64,000 bases of DNA, taken from positions 124,001 through 188,000 of the forward strand of contig NZ_JARXIA010000010.1 of the NCBI RefSeq assembly GCF_031127875.1, read 5' to 3'. This stretch comes from Pelagicoccus sp. SDUM812005. Lineage in GTDB: Bacteria; Verrucomicrobiota; Verrucomicrobiia; Opitutales; Opitutaceae. Shown piece by piece: positions 46,043 through 55,697 of this stretch. Below the pieces are notes generated by a model. The model saw nothing but the letters and a program-made list of their open reading frames with translations, had not been told where the DNA came from and searched no databases. The position numbers were made by a program, and so were the translations under genes. Every line of letters begins with the position of its first letter. Position 1 is the stretch's first letter.

Positions 46043-49000
46043 CTAGAAGTCCAAGGTCGTGGTCAGGATGAACTGGCGGGGATCCTTGATACGGAAGGCA
46101 TTGGCGGAACCGTCGTAGTTGACCCCTACCGTTTGCAGGCCGCCGTCTTCGAACGCGTTGACGATGTTGAGCTGAACCTTGAGGTTCAAGTCGTCGCTAA
46201 GCGCCTTGTCGTAGCTGAACCAGAGGTCCGTGTAGGTGTTCGCTTCGTCGTAGATCGGACGGCTGATGTCAGCCAAGGTGATATCTGTCGCGCCCGCTAC
46301 TGCTGGATTGGGGCGACCGTAGTAGCCGATGATCGCTTTGTCTTCCCAGCGCATGCTGCCGCCGACCGCGAAGTTTTTGAAGCGGCCGTCTGTGAAGCGG
46401 TAGTTGGTGAGGATGGACGAGCGGTACTTGCGTTGACCGGGGGAGGCTTGTCCCTCGAGTTCGCTGTAGATCGCGTACTGCGGAGCGACTACATTGTTGT
46501 AGTAGTCCTCAACATACACGTTACCCCATTGGTCGTCGTCGCTCACGTTGCTGTTGAATCCGGTAGATTTCCAGAAGTTGGTGAGATCGACTCTACGTCC
46601 ACCAGGAGTCTGGTAGGTGGCGAACTCTTGGTATTCCGGCAGCAAGTAATCCGCTGCTTTGGCAGACTGCCAAACTGGGAAGCGAACGTCGTACCATTCG
46701 TCGAACTCCTTGAGTACGCCGGAGTAGACGGTCTCTTGCTCGCCGCCAGTTACCTTGATGGTCCAGTTTTCAGTAGGATTGTAGGTAAGGGTCAGCTCCA
46801 TTCCTTCGGCGACGGCCGAACGTGTGGCTCCGATGCTTCCAATGTCTTGGTAGTAGTCGTAAGGGAGCTGCCAGATTGCAGCGATATCGTCCTCCAGCGC
46901 TTCTTCCTGAGCTGTGGAGAGATTGGTACCGAAATTATCCTCTGTTGGGTCCTCGCCGATGTTGATCAAGGCGATGGTGCGCGCCCAGTTGCGGAAGAGC
47001 GTGGTATCTACGTTGTTCGTCAGACGACTGATCGAAGCGCCAGGGCTGGTGCGTTCGTTGTCGTTGGACGACTTGAACCAGTTGAGACGCGCGAAGAGCT
47101 TTCCTTCGAAGAGGGAGAACTGAACACCGTAGTCTTCGCCTTCGCCTGTCGGCTTCGGCAGCGGGGTGCCGAAGGCGTCAACCGCAGGGCTGCTGGGCGG
47201 GTTGAAGTTGTCGGACTTGTTGTAGCTGAAGCCGAGGGTGTTCAAGAACTCGCTATCGATGCCACCCCAGTTCCTGAAAGGACGAAATACGCCGCCGAGG
47301 GTTTCGGTATCGCCAGAGAGACGGTCCCAGTAGTTGTAGCGGTTGAGGATGGTCTCGGTTTGCAAGACGCCGTTAACCCACTGCTCCTGATTCGTCATGC
47401 TTGGGGCAATCTGATTCTGGCTTTCGTCCAGAAGGGCTCCCGTCGTGGTGGAACGCGCCTTGTAGTCATCGGTTCTCACGCCGATGGTGGCGACGATGCG
47501 GTCTTCCCAAAGGCGGCTCGTGATAGAGAAGCTTTCGGAATCGACCTGGCGTTGCGTTCCTCCTGTTCCCCAAGGGGTGTCGACCCAACCGGTGGTGTAT
47601 TGCAGGCCGTCCCAAGAGCTGTTTCCGTAGTCGAAGTAGCTCATGTCGCCGGTGTAGCTTTCCGCTCTCCAGGTTCCGGATCCTTGCGTCACCTTGCCGT
47701 TGGGATCGCTAGGATCGGCGAGGTAGAAGAGGCGGTGTACGCTGCGGTTGGTGCCGGCGTAGCCCGTGGGTGAACCGTCAGGGTTGTTGTTCGGGTTCGG
47801 CAGGAAATGACGCACGCCGGAGGCGTTGCCTTCCTCGCTGTCCTGGATGAACCAGCGCTTGCGGATGAACTGGCTTTCCACTTTGTTGGTGGTCATGTTC
47901 GCTACCACCTGATGGCTACCGAGCCACTTGGTCCAGTTGTCGTTCTTCGTGAAGTCGGGAGTCCATGCCAGCATCGCTCGAGTGCTCTCGTTGCGGCTGT
48001 TGTTGAGGAACTGGTCAGGATCGAAGTCGTAGGCGTAGGTCTTCCCGAAGTAAGGGTTAACGGTTCCGTCTGGATAGTGTGTATTCGTATCCACATACAC
48101 GGTCGCTACGTTGAGCTGCGATACGGTGTAGTTCGTGGTCGAATCGTAATCCTGGCGGAAGTAACCTGCGTTGAAGTTTAAGTCTTCGAGGATCTCTTGT
48201 TCGAACTCCAGGTTGTAGGTCTTAGCGTCCCCCTTGCCAAAATTCATGTTAAGAATATTGGTGGACGTGTAGTCGTACACAGAGGTATCCGTAACCCCCG
48301 GCCACTTATAGCTGCCAATGAGAGCCCCGCTGGACGTTCTATTTAGCGTAGGATTCAGGCGGCTTTGCGAATAGGCGGTATCGTATGCGTCCGCCCAGAC
48401 TGGGTTGGCGTAAACTTCATCCGTAGTAGCTACATTATCAAGAAGGCCGTTGTTGTTAGTGCCTCCTGATGGATCAGCGGTGAATCCTGCGGAATAAGGC
48501 CCACCGTAATAATAGTCGTAGCTAACCGGGGCGCCGTTCGCAACTTGGATCTTCGGACGGGAGGAGTTGCCGAACTCGATACCGGGCGTATACAGGACAG
48601 AGTCTTGGTTGCCGATGGCATCCCAACCATAGATTTTAACACCGTTGTAGGTTGTTTGATCGTCGTTCCATTGAGACGCGTCGTAGCCGGGGAGGCCCAT
48701 GATGTAAGCGCGAGTTTCGTCCATACGGGGAGAGTCGGCTCGTTGCGCGATCGGTCCCTTCATTTGGCCCGATGCGTTGGATAGCATTCCATTGGAAGGA
48801 TTGTATCCCCATGATCCGCCTTCAATCCACGGTGTCGCCGCGTCGCGAGGGGTCAAGGTGTTGGGGCGGTTGTGGTCGTTCGAGAAACTCTCGATCGTGA
48901 AGCGCAAGCGGGTCTTTTCGAACGGATCGTAGGTTATGGCTCCATACGCGCGCTCGGTCTTGTCGTAGGACGGCTTGCGTTCGAAATTCTTCTTGTCGAC

Positions 49001-49723
49001 CAATATGGCGCCAAAAACGGCGAGCTTGTCCTCCACGAGAGTGCGGTTGAAGGAGAAGCTGGCCCGGTGCGAGCCGCGGTCGTCGAACTTGACCTGCACC
49101 TTGTTCGTGGAGGTGCCGATCACTGCGGAAGCGGTGTTGCTGTTGACCACGCCTGCGGGGCTGCCCATACCGAACAGCAAGGAGTTCGGGCCACGGCTGA
49201 TCTCGATCGATTGCACGTTGTACGAATCGAAGGGTACGTTTGGATTGGATACGTAGTTGTTGGTCGCCGTGCTGGGAACACCAAGACCGCGGACTCGGTT
49301 TGCGGTGTTGTTGGTCAGGGCTGCGCCGTTGTTGCCAGCGGTAAAGCCGGCGTTCACGTCCACGACACCGTCGCCGCGCATGGATTGTATGCCTGGCGTG
49401 TAGGTAGCGGAACCTTCGGTGTTGGCTTCGTAGCGGAAGACGTCGTTGATATCGACGGATGCAGTGTCTTCGAGCTGTTGCATCGTGATAACCGAGATGG
49501 AGGCTCCGAGGTCGCTGACCTTGGTATTGAGGCGGCTACCGGCGAGGGTATTTTCCGCATAGTAGCCAGCGTCTTCCTTCGAGTTTACCTCGAATGGAGA
49601 GAGTTCGAAGATCTCGTCGTCTTCGGTCTCTTGCGAGTAGCCGACGCTGCAGGCTCCGAGCAATAGCGATAGCGCTAGTGACGTTCGGAACCGGGGTATT
49701 GGGTTCTTTTTCGTTTGTTTCAT
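46043..49723 (-). CDS. TonB-dependent outer-membrane receptor
   Basis: 1226 residues from the ATG at 49723, which puts a signal peptide first (TSLALSLLLGACSVGYS). The N-terminus continues FELSPFEVNSKEDAGYYAENTLAGSRLNTKVSDLGASISVITMQQL, the plug start typical of Opitutae receptors, then RGPNSLLFGMGSPAGVVN in the plug. A long 22-strand barrel follows, ending RQFILTTTLDF with the terminal Phe. It should take up oligosaccharides with energy from TonB/ExbBD. No SusD-like gene is near. It has its own promoter and terminator. Confidence 0.93.
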   Translation of the reverse strand: MKQTKKNPIPRFRTSLALSLLLGACSVGYSQETEDDEIFELSPFEVNSKEDAGYYAENTLAGSRLNTKVSDLGASISVITMQQLEDTASVDINDVFRYEANTEGSATYTPGIQSMRGDGVVDVNAGFTAGNNGAALTNNTANRVRGLGVPSTATNNYVSNPNVPFDSYNVQSIEISRGPNSLLFGMGSPAGVVNSNTASAVIGTSTNKVQVKFDDRGSHRASFSFNRTLVEDKLAVFGAILVDKKNFERKPSYDKTERAYGAITYDPFEKTRLRFTIESFSNDHNRPNTLTPRDAATPWIEGGSWGYNPSNGMLSNASGQMKGPIAQRADSPRMDETRAYIMGLPGYDASQWNDDQTTYNGVKIYGWDAIGNQDSVLYTPGIEFGNSSRPKIQVANGAPVSYDYYYGGPYSAGFTADPSGGTNNNGLLDNVATTDEVYANPVWADAYDTAYSQSRLNPTLNRTSSGALIGSYKWPGVTDTSVYDYTSTNILNMNFGKGDAKTYNLEFEQEILEDLNFNAGYFRQDYDSTTNYTVSQLNVATVYVDTNTHYPDGTVNPYFGKTYAYDFDPDQFLNNSRNESTRAMLAWTPDFTKNDNWTKWLGSHQVVANMTTNKVESQFIRKRWFIQDSEEGNASGVRHFLPNPNNNPDGSPTGYAGTNRSVHRLFYLADPSDPNGKVTQGSGTWRAESYTGDMSYFDYGNSSWDGLQYTTGWVDTPWGTGGTQRQVDSESFSITSRLWEDRIVATIGVRTDDYKARSTTTGALLDESQNQIAPSMTNQEQWVNGVLQTETILNRYNYWDRLSGDTETLGGVFRPFRNWGGIDSEFLNTLGFSYNKSDNFNPPSSPAVDAFGTPLPKPTGEGEDYGVQFSLFEGKLFARLNWFKSSNDNERTSPGASISRLTNNVDTTLFRNWARTIALINIGEDPTEDNFGTNLSTAQEEALEDDIAAIWQLPYDYYQDIGSIGATRSAVAEGMELTLTYNPTENWTIKVTGGEQETVYSGVLKEFDEWYDVRFPVWQSAKAADYLLPEYQEFATYQTPGGRRVDLTNFWKSTGFNSNVSDDDQWGNVYVEDYYNNVVAPQYAIYSELEGQASPGQRKYRSSILTNYRFTDGRFKNFAVGGSMRWEDKAIIGYYGRPNPAVAGATDITLADISRPIYDEANTYTDLWFSYDKALSDDLNLKVQLNIVNAFEDGGLQTVGVNYDGSANAFRIKDPRQFILTTTLDF

Positions 49724-50048
49724 CTTTGAGTAGTAGGTTTGATGCAAAGGTTTAAGAATGGCTCAGCCGTCACGTGTCTCAGGGGTACGTGGTCAAGTCT
49801 AAGCGAGGGTTGGGCGTTTGAAGAAAACAGGACCGCGAGCTGGGGTGAGGTCCGGTGAGGTAGTTGTCGTTTGAAGGCAGCCAGAGCGGGTCTGGGGGTG
49901 ATTACATATATAAAGAAACAGCTTTGCGCTTTTTCCAACGAAGCTAGGTTCTGACAGTAAGATTTAGGAGGCGCCGCGATGTCTCTTGTTGCGTGAGCCT
50001 CCTGTTTAAGCGGCTTCGATGAGCTTTGAGCCGACATTTTCCATCGAC
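49724..50048. promoter_or_regulatory. Receptor promoter region
   Basis: These 325 bases upstream of the receptor contain, read on the minus strand, TTGGAA (49939-49934) and an AT-rich CTTTATATATG around 49915-49905 with spacing compatible with a sigma-70 promoter. That would give a leader of about 170 bases. The palindrome at 49949-49962 lies just upstream. I see no small gene or riboswitch. Confidence 0.4.
49949..49962. promoter_or_regulatory. Candidate operator TTCTGACAGTAAGA (receptor)
   Basis: TTCTGACAGTAAGA matches 13 of 14 bases of the palindrome at 57764-57777. It lies about 15 bases upstream of the suggested -35 element of the receptor, a usual activator position. Two near-identical copies at two promoters of the same locus suggest a shared regulator. 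Confidence 0.5.
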
Positions 50049-50079
50049 AAAAAAACACGTATCACGGAGTGGATACGTG
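50049..50079 (-). terminator. Rho-independent terminator of the GH42-GH106-CE7-GH43 operon
   Basis: Read on the minus strand, CACGTATC (50079-50072) pairs perfectly with GATACGTG (50063-50056), loop of eight, followed by seven T residues (50055-50049). It lies 43 bases after the tandem GH43 gene stop. Confidence 0.9.
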
Positions 50080-50122
50080 CTCGTGGGAAAGGGGATAAGG
50101 TAGTCGATGTTAATCGTATCCC

Positions 50123-52081
50123 CTAGGGAGCGAAGCGCGGGTCGAGCTTGATGCGGGTCTCTTGATCGCGGTCGGCTTGCAGCTTTCCGTCTTCGTAGCG
50201 AAGTTCGACGACTTGTATGGAGCTGCGTCGAGTTTCGTATCCATCAGGCAATGACGCTTTCGCGCGGCCGGGGTGGGTGAAGTAAAACAGGAAGGCGCGA
50301 TCGCCTTGTACGACCACGTCGGGGTGTCCGCCGATGACCCCGTCGTCCGCTCCGTTTCCGGGAGCTTCGAGCAGGTTGTCGCCACTTTGGCGTTGCCACT
50401 GGATCGCATCATCGGAGCGGTAGACCCCGAGGCCGGCCCAAACGTCCGTGACCATCCAGTAGAAGCCTTTCCACCGAAAAACCTTGGGGCCTTCCCCAGC
50501 TTTGTCGCCGACCGCCTTGCCTTGGTCCTCCCAGTGGTAGAGGTCGAAACTGTCCGCGTAGTAGATGGACTTTCCATCGAGCTCGTTGTTGTACCAAAGG
50601 CGCCAATGGTTTTCACCGAGCTGAATGACGCAGGCGTCGATGACCTTTTCGTTGATTAGCGGCAGCGTCGACTGGTAGTGCCAGTTTTCGAGATCCTGGC
50701 TGGTCAGGTGGATGATGACCCGTGGGTGTCCCCAATCGTCGAATACGCCGGGAACGAAAGTCAGGTACATGTGGTAATCGCCGTTGGGGCCACGAATAAC
50801 TTCCGGGGCCCAGTGGGTCGGATCCTTCACCTGCAACTCCGGCGGCAAGCCGTGGATGGAGGCTTGGCTGTAGCGTTTCCAAGTGGCGCCTTGGTCCGTG
50901 GATTCGGCGATGCCAATGTGGGTGCCGTGTACCCATTGCACTCCGTTTAAGCCTTCTACCTTGGCTCTGCGGTTGGTGTAGAACATCCACCAGCGTCCCC
51001 GGAGCTCGTTCCAGATGACCACTGGATCGGCGGCGCCGTCGTGGATCGGATCGCGAAAGAGCGGCTTGGAGGCGACCTTGGCAGGCGTCTCTGGCTGGGG
51101 TTGGCCGAAGTCGGGAAATCCTCCTTCGGTCCAGGTGAAAGGTTTCACTCGGGCGTGTCGGTTCCAGTCGAGAAGCGAGAAGACTTCGAGATCCTTGTAG
51201 TTGCGGGCATGATACACGAGGATGTCATCGCCTTCTTCGTCTTGGGTAAAGCCGTTGTGTCCGGGCCCGTAGATTCCGTTGTCCTCGGAGGTTTGGAAGA
51301 CGGGGCCGGGGGATTTCGTCCAGGACGCAGGATCCAGGAGGTCGGCATCTTCGCTCGCCCAAAGCAGTCCCATGCGGTAATTGCGATCGGTGGCGTTGAC
51401 CGAGTAGGTCATGAAGACCTTGCCGTTTCGCTTCAGGATAGCGGGGCCTTCGTTGACCTTGTACTTCATCGTTTCCCAGCTGTATTCCGCCGTAGTCAAG
51501 AGGGCGTAGGGGCCCTTCAAGGTCCAGGGGTTTTCCATCTCCGAGATGTAGAGGTTGGAATTGACGCCCATCTCCTTGTCCATCTGGGCCCAGACGTAGT
51601 AGCGCTTTCCCTGGTTTTCGAACACGGTGGCGTCGAGCGAGAAGTCGTCCCACGCGGTTTTTACCTGACCCTTTTCCACCCAGTTCCCCTCCAGCGGATT
51701 GGCGGCATCGTTCTCGAGCACGTACATGCGAATGCGCCATTTTTCCTCGGCGTCACCGGCCGCGAAGTAGATGTACCATTTCCCGTCGAGGAAATGGAGT
51801 TCGGGGGCCCAGATGTGATTTCCCATCGGGCCGCTTTGGTGGGCGTTCCAGATCGTGAACGGTTCCGCAGATGCCAGGCCTGCGATGGTTTCGGCGCGAC
51901 GCAGTTCAATGCGGAGGTACTGCGGAGCGGTGGCGATGAAGTAGTAGAAGCCGTCGTCGTGCTTGTGTATCCACGGGTCGGCTCGCTGCAGGACCAGGGG
52001 ATTCGGATACTCTTCAGAGAGCAGGTTCAAGGTGGAAGCCATGACGAGAAATAGGATCAATAGGGAGCGGAAACGATTCAT
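50123..52081 (-). CDS. Exported double beta-propeller glycoside hydrolase (GH43 + GH43/GH117-like)
   Basis: 652 residues with a signal peptide (FRSLLILFLVMASTLNLLS). Module 1 (~25-325) is GH43: Asp in LQRADPWIHKHDDGFYYF, IWAPELHFLDGKWYIYF, DFSLDATVFENQGKRYYVWA, and Glu in KVNEGPAILKRNGK as general acid. Module 2 (~345-640) is another five-bladed propeller with DPVVIWNELRGRWWMFYTNRR, HWAPEVIRGPNGDYHMYL, DACVIQLGENHWRLWY and GEGPKVFRWKGFYWMV, resembling GH43/GH117-type enzymes. Both seem to keep key acids. Probably cleaves arabinose or galactose side chains. It is last in its operon. Confidence 0.82.
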   Translation of the reverse strand: MNRFRSLLILFLVMASTLNLLSEEYPNPLVLQRADPWIHKHDDGFYYFIATAPQYLRIELRRAETIAGLASAEPFTIWNAHQSGPMGNHIWAPELHFLDGKWYIYFAAGDAEEKWRIRMYVLENDAANPLEGNWVEKGQVKTAWDDFSLDATVFENQGKRYYVWAQMDKEMGVNSNLYISEMENPWTLKGPYALLTTAEYSWETMKYKVNEGPAILKRNGKVFMTYSVNATDRNYRMGLLWASEDADLLDPASWTKSPGPVFQTSEDNGIYGPGHNGFTQDEEGDDILVYHARNYKDLEVFSLLDWNRHARVKPFTWTEGGFPDFGQPQPETPAKVASKPLFRDPIHDGAADPVVIWNELRGRWWMFYTNRRAKVEGLNGVQWVHGTHIGIAESTDQGATWKRYSQASIHGLPPELQVKDPTHWAPEVIRGPNGDYHMYLTFVPGVFDDWGHPRVIIHLTSQDLENWHYQSTLPLINEKVIDACVIQLGENHWRLWYNNELDGKSIYYADSFDLYHWEDQGKAVGDKAGEGPKVFRWKGFYWMVTDVWAGLGVYRSDDAIQWQRQSGDNLLEAPGNGADDGVIGGHPDVVVQGDRAFLFYFTHPGRAKASLPDGYETRRSSIQVVELRYEDGKLQADRDQETRIKLDPRFAP

Positions 52082-52190
52082 GCTTGGATGGTTGGAAGGG
52101 CAAAGGGAGTGAGAAGCCTAGTTTCTGAGGTCTGCCCACCCTTACCTGCGCTCTTTGGCTGCGAATCCCGACAGGCTTTTTGAGGGCAGC

Positions 52191-53153
52191 TTAAAGTTTT
52201 GTCATGAAGTTGAAGACCTGGTCCCAGCCGCCGGTAGGAACTTCGTGGGCGAAATCGGGGTAGACAATCAGGTCCTTTTCGGAGGTGATCTTGTTGTAGG
52301 CAGCGAACTGGGTGGAAGGCGGGCAGATGGTATCCATCAAGCCGGACTGCATGAGGACTTTGGCTGTAATTCGGGGAGCCAAGTGCTGGCAGTCGATGTA
52401 TCCCAACTTTTCGAATACAGCTTCTTCCGTTTTGTGGGCGGGATCGCGGCGGCGGAAATAGTAGGAGAGTTCTTCGTAGGCATCCTTGGCGAGATCCATC
52501 TCCCAAACTCTGCGATAGTCGCAAAGGAAAGGGAAAAAGACGGCGCAGCGCTTGATGAGCGGGGACAGGGCCGCGCAGGCGAGGGCCAATCCACCGCCTT
52601 GCGAACCACCGAAGCAACCGATCCGGTCCGCGTCGATTTCCTCGAAACTGGCGATCACTCGAGCCAGTTGAACCGTATCCAAAAAATGGGAGCGGAACAG
52701 CAGCTTCTTCGGGTCCGGATCTTCTAGGCCGCGTACGATGTGTCCGCGCAGCGTGGTGCCGAGCGTTCCCCCGACATCTTGGGAAAGGCCGCCCTGTCCC
52801 CGGCTGTCCATAGCGGCGAGGGCGATGCCTTCGCCAACGTAGGCCAGTTTGTCGTTCCATTCGCCCGATTCGGCGCTGTAGCCATGGAACATGAGAGCGG
52901 CGGGGCAGTTGGCCGCGTTTTTGGGACGCAGGTACTTCGCGTAGATGCGAGCGCCGCCGACGCTGGTAAAGGTCAGGTCGAAGCAGTCCGCATTGCGGGG
53001 GGAAATCGAGTCGTTGGGGACGAGGATGGGGTCGGGCTCGATGCCATCCAGTTCCTTTAGGGAGTCGTCCCAGTAGGTATCGAAATCCTGGGGACGCGGA
53101 TTGGTTCCCTGGTAGGTTTTGAGTTCGTGGAGCGGCTTGTCTACGAGAGGCAT
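52191..53153 (-). CDS. CE7 acetylxylan esterase/cephalosporin-C-deacetylase-like
   Basis: 320 residues, an alpha/beta hydrolase of the AXE1 (CE7) family. The nucleophile Ser184 is in FGGSQGGGLAL, RGQGG in AMDSRGQGGLS is the family motif, catalytic Asp follows in SGLMDTICPPSTQFAAYN, and His in YPDFAHE. Length fits the ~320-residue hexameric CE7 enzymes. No signal peptide is present, so it acts in the cytoplasm on imported acetylated oligosaccharides. It lies between GH106 (22 bases upstream) and the tandem GH43. Confidence 0.92.
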   Translation of the reverse strand: MPLVDKPLHELKTYQGTNPRPQDFDTYWDDSLKELDGIEPDPILVPNDSISPRNADCFDLTFTSVGGARIYAKYLRPKNAANCPAALMFHGYSAESGEWNDKLAYVGEGIALAAMDSRGQGGLSQDVGGTLGTTLRGHIVRGLEDPDPKKLLFRSHFLDTVQLARVIASFEEIDADRIGCFGGSQGGGLALACAALSPLIKRCAVFFPFLCDYRRVWEMDLAKDAYEELSYYFRRRDPAHKTEEAVFEKLGYIDCQHLAPRITAKVLMQSGLMDTICPPSTQFAAYNKITSEKDLIVYPDFAHEVPTGGWDQVFNFMTKL

Positions 53154-53175
53154 GGAGCGGATACGTATGAGTCTT

Positions 53176-55680
53176 TTAGTTAGTGGCCTGCAGCCGGAGC
53201 GTTACCGGACCCAGCAGACCGAAGGGAGTCAGCTCCCATTCAGACGCATCGAAGGGCTTGTAGTCAATGTTGACGAAGTTGATGTCTTTAAAGATGCGCC
53301 AAGGCGTTTTGCTCCGGTCGAGGTGTCGGATGCGGTTGGTGGCCAAGGTGGCGACTTCGATGCGGAGCTCGTTGCTGCCAGGCTTCAGCAGCGCGGTGGG
53401 GACTTGGAGGCGGAAAGGAGCTTGGATGCAGGTCGCGGCAAGCTCGCCGTTGACGAATACTTGGGCGCTGCTGCTGAGCTGGCCGAGATCGAGCTGCAGC
53501 GGCTTTCCGAGCTTTTCGGCTTCGAGGGTGAAGGTGTTTTCGTAGGCAAGCAAGCCGGCGAAATTTTCCAGTTCGCTTTCGCCCAATTCGGTAATGGGAA
53601 GGAGCTGCTTTAAGCGGCGGCTTGCAGGCAGGGTGGGGCCACCGTCCATGAAGCTGAGGTGCCAGCTTTCGTCCAGTTCAACCACCTCGCCCGTTGCAGA
53701 GGCCGCTTGCGGGAATGGCGGAAGGGAAGCGGCCTTGGCTATGGTTTGGATAAGGGTAGACTGATGGGGCTGGAGGGTGAGTGGAAGGGTTCCGTTTTGA
53801 AGTGCAAGAGAGCCGCTCTCGCCGGTCCAGGGGTCGAGGCGCTGAACTGCGGAAGGCGTTCCGGAAAAGGAAAGGGAAACGCTTTCGCTCCGATTGCTGC
53901 GATTTACCAAGAAGTAGGTTTGCGTACCGTCTTCTTGGATACGGCGAATGCAGCGAATCGGGATAGACGCTTGCCAGCTGTCGGATGCGGATTGCGCAAT
54001 CTGCTGTAGCGAAACCTGTTCGATGCGTTTCTCCGAAAGGGCGGATGCGACGAGCTCCTGCAGCTCCGCCTGGCGCTCCTCGTGGTTTTGGAAGCCCGGT
54101 ACGATCCAATTTTGCGGGTCTTCGAGCGAGAGGACTGTGACTCCTTGCAGGGCAAGTTGCTTGAGAGCCTTTACGGTGCGCAGCGGAATCCGTTTGAGCC
54201 TTGGCAGGACGATCGTTGGGGTCGGAGCCGAGCTCAGCACGCGTTTTTCGATTTGGCGATCGGATATGAAATCGAAGTGGACTCCTGCATCCCAGAGGGC
54301 TTGAGCGCTCTCTTCGAGGCCGGTGCCTTTGAACCAACGCTTGCCGTCGATGTTTTGGCGAAGCTTGGTTCCCGGCGCCTCGGAATAAGGGTCGGCCATC
54401 GGCGAGTAGAGGTAGAGGTCCGCGTAGGGTTGCCCGGATTGCAGCAGCGTCTGCACGCGGGTGATGTACTTGTTGAGGGCGGGGAGGTGGTGCCAGATGG
54501 GGTTGCGGTCGTGGAGCTGGGTGGACGCGTAGAAGACCCAGCCCGGCCACGCTGCGTCTTCGGGCGAGTAGGCGGTTCCGTGGTAGAACAAGTGGTTTAC
54601 GCCGCAGAGGAAGAGGTAGTCGGTGGCATTCTTGATCTTCGCGAGATCGCTGGTCCAGTGCTCGGAAAGCCAGGTGTAGCTCTCGGCCGATACAAGCTTC
54701 TTGCCGGTCACGTGGGCCGCGGAAGAGGCGAACTTATGCATGAGGAAATCCTGGCTGTCGCCGAAAATCTCAGTTTCGGGAATGTCGGTCTTGGCATAGA
54801 CATCCAAGAGATTCGCGATGGAACCGTGGGCTTGGTTGCGGGTGAGCAAGTGGTAGGCGTGCGTCTTTTGGTTCCAGGTATCGCTGAAGTTCTCCAGCAA
54901 CAGCTCCTCAAGCGTGATGCGATAGTCGTAGCGCCAACGCTCGAGAGTGTCTTGCGGTATATCGGTGCGCTCCGTATCGAAAATCGAATACATTTGCGGC
55001 GAGGACAGGCGGCCGCGCTGGATAAGCTCCTTCTCGAAGTCGTGGGACCAATTGGTTTCGTATTCCCAGGAGTCGTGGAAGACGGCTCGGACGAGATCCG
55101 GCGAGATGCGCTGGAAGAAGCGATGATTGAAAGCGTCGATGTAGTTCGCGACAGCGTCGCGGTCGAGCATGTCGATGGTGTATCCAGATCCTCCCGGCGC
55201 AGGGCGCTTGACCCGTTCGCCGCTCAGTTCGGCTTTGACTTCGTAGTGGATATCGCGCCCGCTGCCCGACTTGTGAAGCTTCAGCTCAACTGCCCGCTCC
55301 GCTTCCGGTACATTTTCGTGGCCTAAGCGCCAACCCGTGCCTGGCACCACGTCTACCTCCATGCCCAAGCGCTTGGCTTCGAGGCAAGCGTGCTCGACCA
55401 GCTCCAGCCACTCGTCGCTAAGAAACTGGGTTTCCAGGCTTTCAAGTCCCTGCACGCCGTAGATGGGGGTGATTTCGACGCCACCCAGTCCGAGCCGTGA
55501 AAACGACTCCAGCTCGCGAGTGATCTCTTCCTTGTTCACGGCGGATCCATGCCACCACCAACGCGTCCACGGTTTGTTGACCGAGCTCGCAGGTGCCCAG
55601 TCTTGGGAGTATCCTTCGCTTTGGAAAAGGCCGAGCGTGGCGACTAAGGAGAGGAGGGAAATCAGTTTGGGGCAGCGCAT
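53176..55680 (-). CDS. GH106-like alpha-L-rhamnosidase
   Basis: 834 residues with a signal peptide (LISLLSLVATLGLFQSEGYS). It opens with KPWTRWWWHGSAVNKEEITRELESFSRLGLGGVEITPIYGV and YxxWLELVEHACLEAKRLGMEVDVVPGTGWRLGH, the GH106 TIM-barrel start. Later SAESYTWLSEHWTSDLAKIKNATDYLFLCGVNHLFYHGTAYSP is also typical. A C-terminal beta domain (~680-820) looks like a galactose-binding module. It removes terminal alpha-L-rhamnose. It is followed by CE7 after 22 bases. Confidence 0.85.
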   Translation of the reverse strand: MRCPKLISLLSLVATLGLFQSEGYSQDWAPASSVNKPWTRWWWHGSAVNKEEITRELESFSRLGLGGVEITPIYGVQGLESLETQFLSDEWLELVEHACLEAKRLGMEVDVVPGTGWRLGHENVPEAERAVELKLHKSGSGRDIHYEVKAELSGERVKRPAPGGSGYTIDMLDRDAVANYIDAFNHRFFQRISPDLVRAVFHDSWEYETNWSHDFEKELIQRGRLSSPQMYSIFDTERTDIPQDTLERWRYDYRITLEELLLENFSDTWNQKTHAYHLLTRNQAHGSIANLLDVYAKTDIPETEIFGDSQDFLMHKFASSAAHVTGKKLVSAESYTWLSEHWTSDLAKIKNATDYLFLCGVNHLFYHGTAYSPEDAAWPGWVFYASTQLHDRNPIWHHLPALNKYITRVQTLLQSGQPYADLYLYSPMADPYSEAPGTKLRQNIDGKRWFKGTGLEESAQALWDAGVHFDFISDRQIEKRVLSSAPTPTIVLPRLKRIPLRTVKALKQLALQGVTVLSLEDPQNWIVPGFQNHEERQAELQELVASALSEKRIEQVSLQQIAQSASDSWQASIPIRCIRRIQEDGTQTYFLVNRSNRSESVSLSFSGTPSAVQRLDPWTGESGSLALQNGTLPLTLQPHQSTLIQTIAKAASLPPFPQAASATGEVVELDESWHLSFMDGGPTLPASRRLKQLLPITELGESELENFAGLLAYENTFTLEAEKLGKPLQLDLGQLSSSAQVFVNGELAATCIQAPFRLQVPTALLKPGSNELRIEVATLATNRIRHLDRSKTPWRIFKDINFVNIDYKPFDASEWELTPFGLLGPVTLRLQATN

Positions 55681-55697
55681 AGGGGTGGTCGAAGGGC

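Noticed and set aside
46025-47773. 582-codon + strand frame across the TonB receptor
   Set aside because: Begins inside the receptor terminator, low-complexity Val/Gly/Arg content, no motif.
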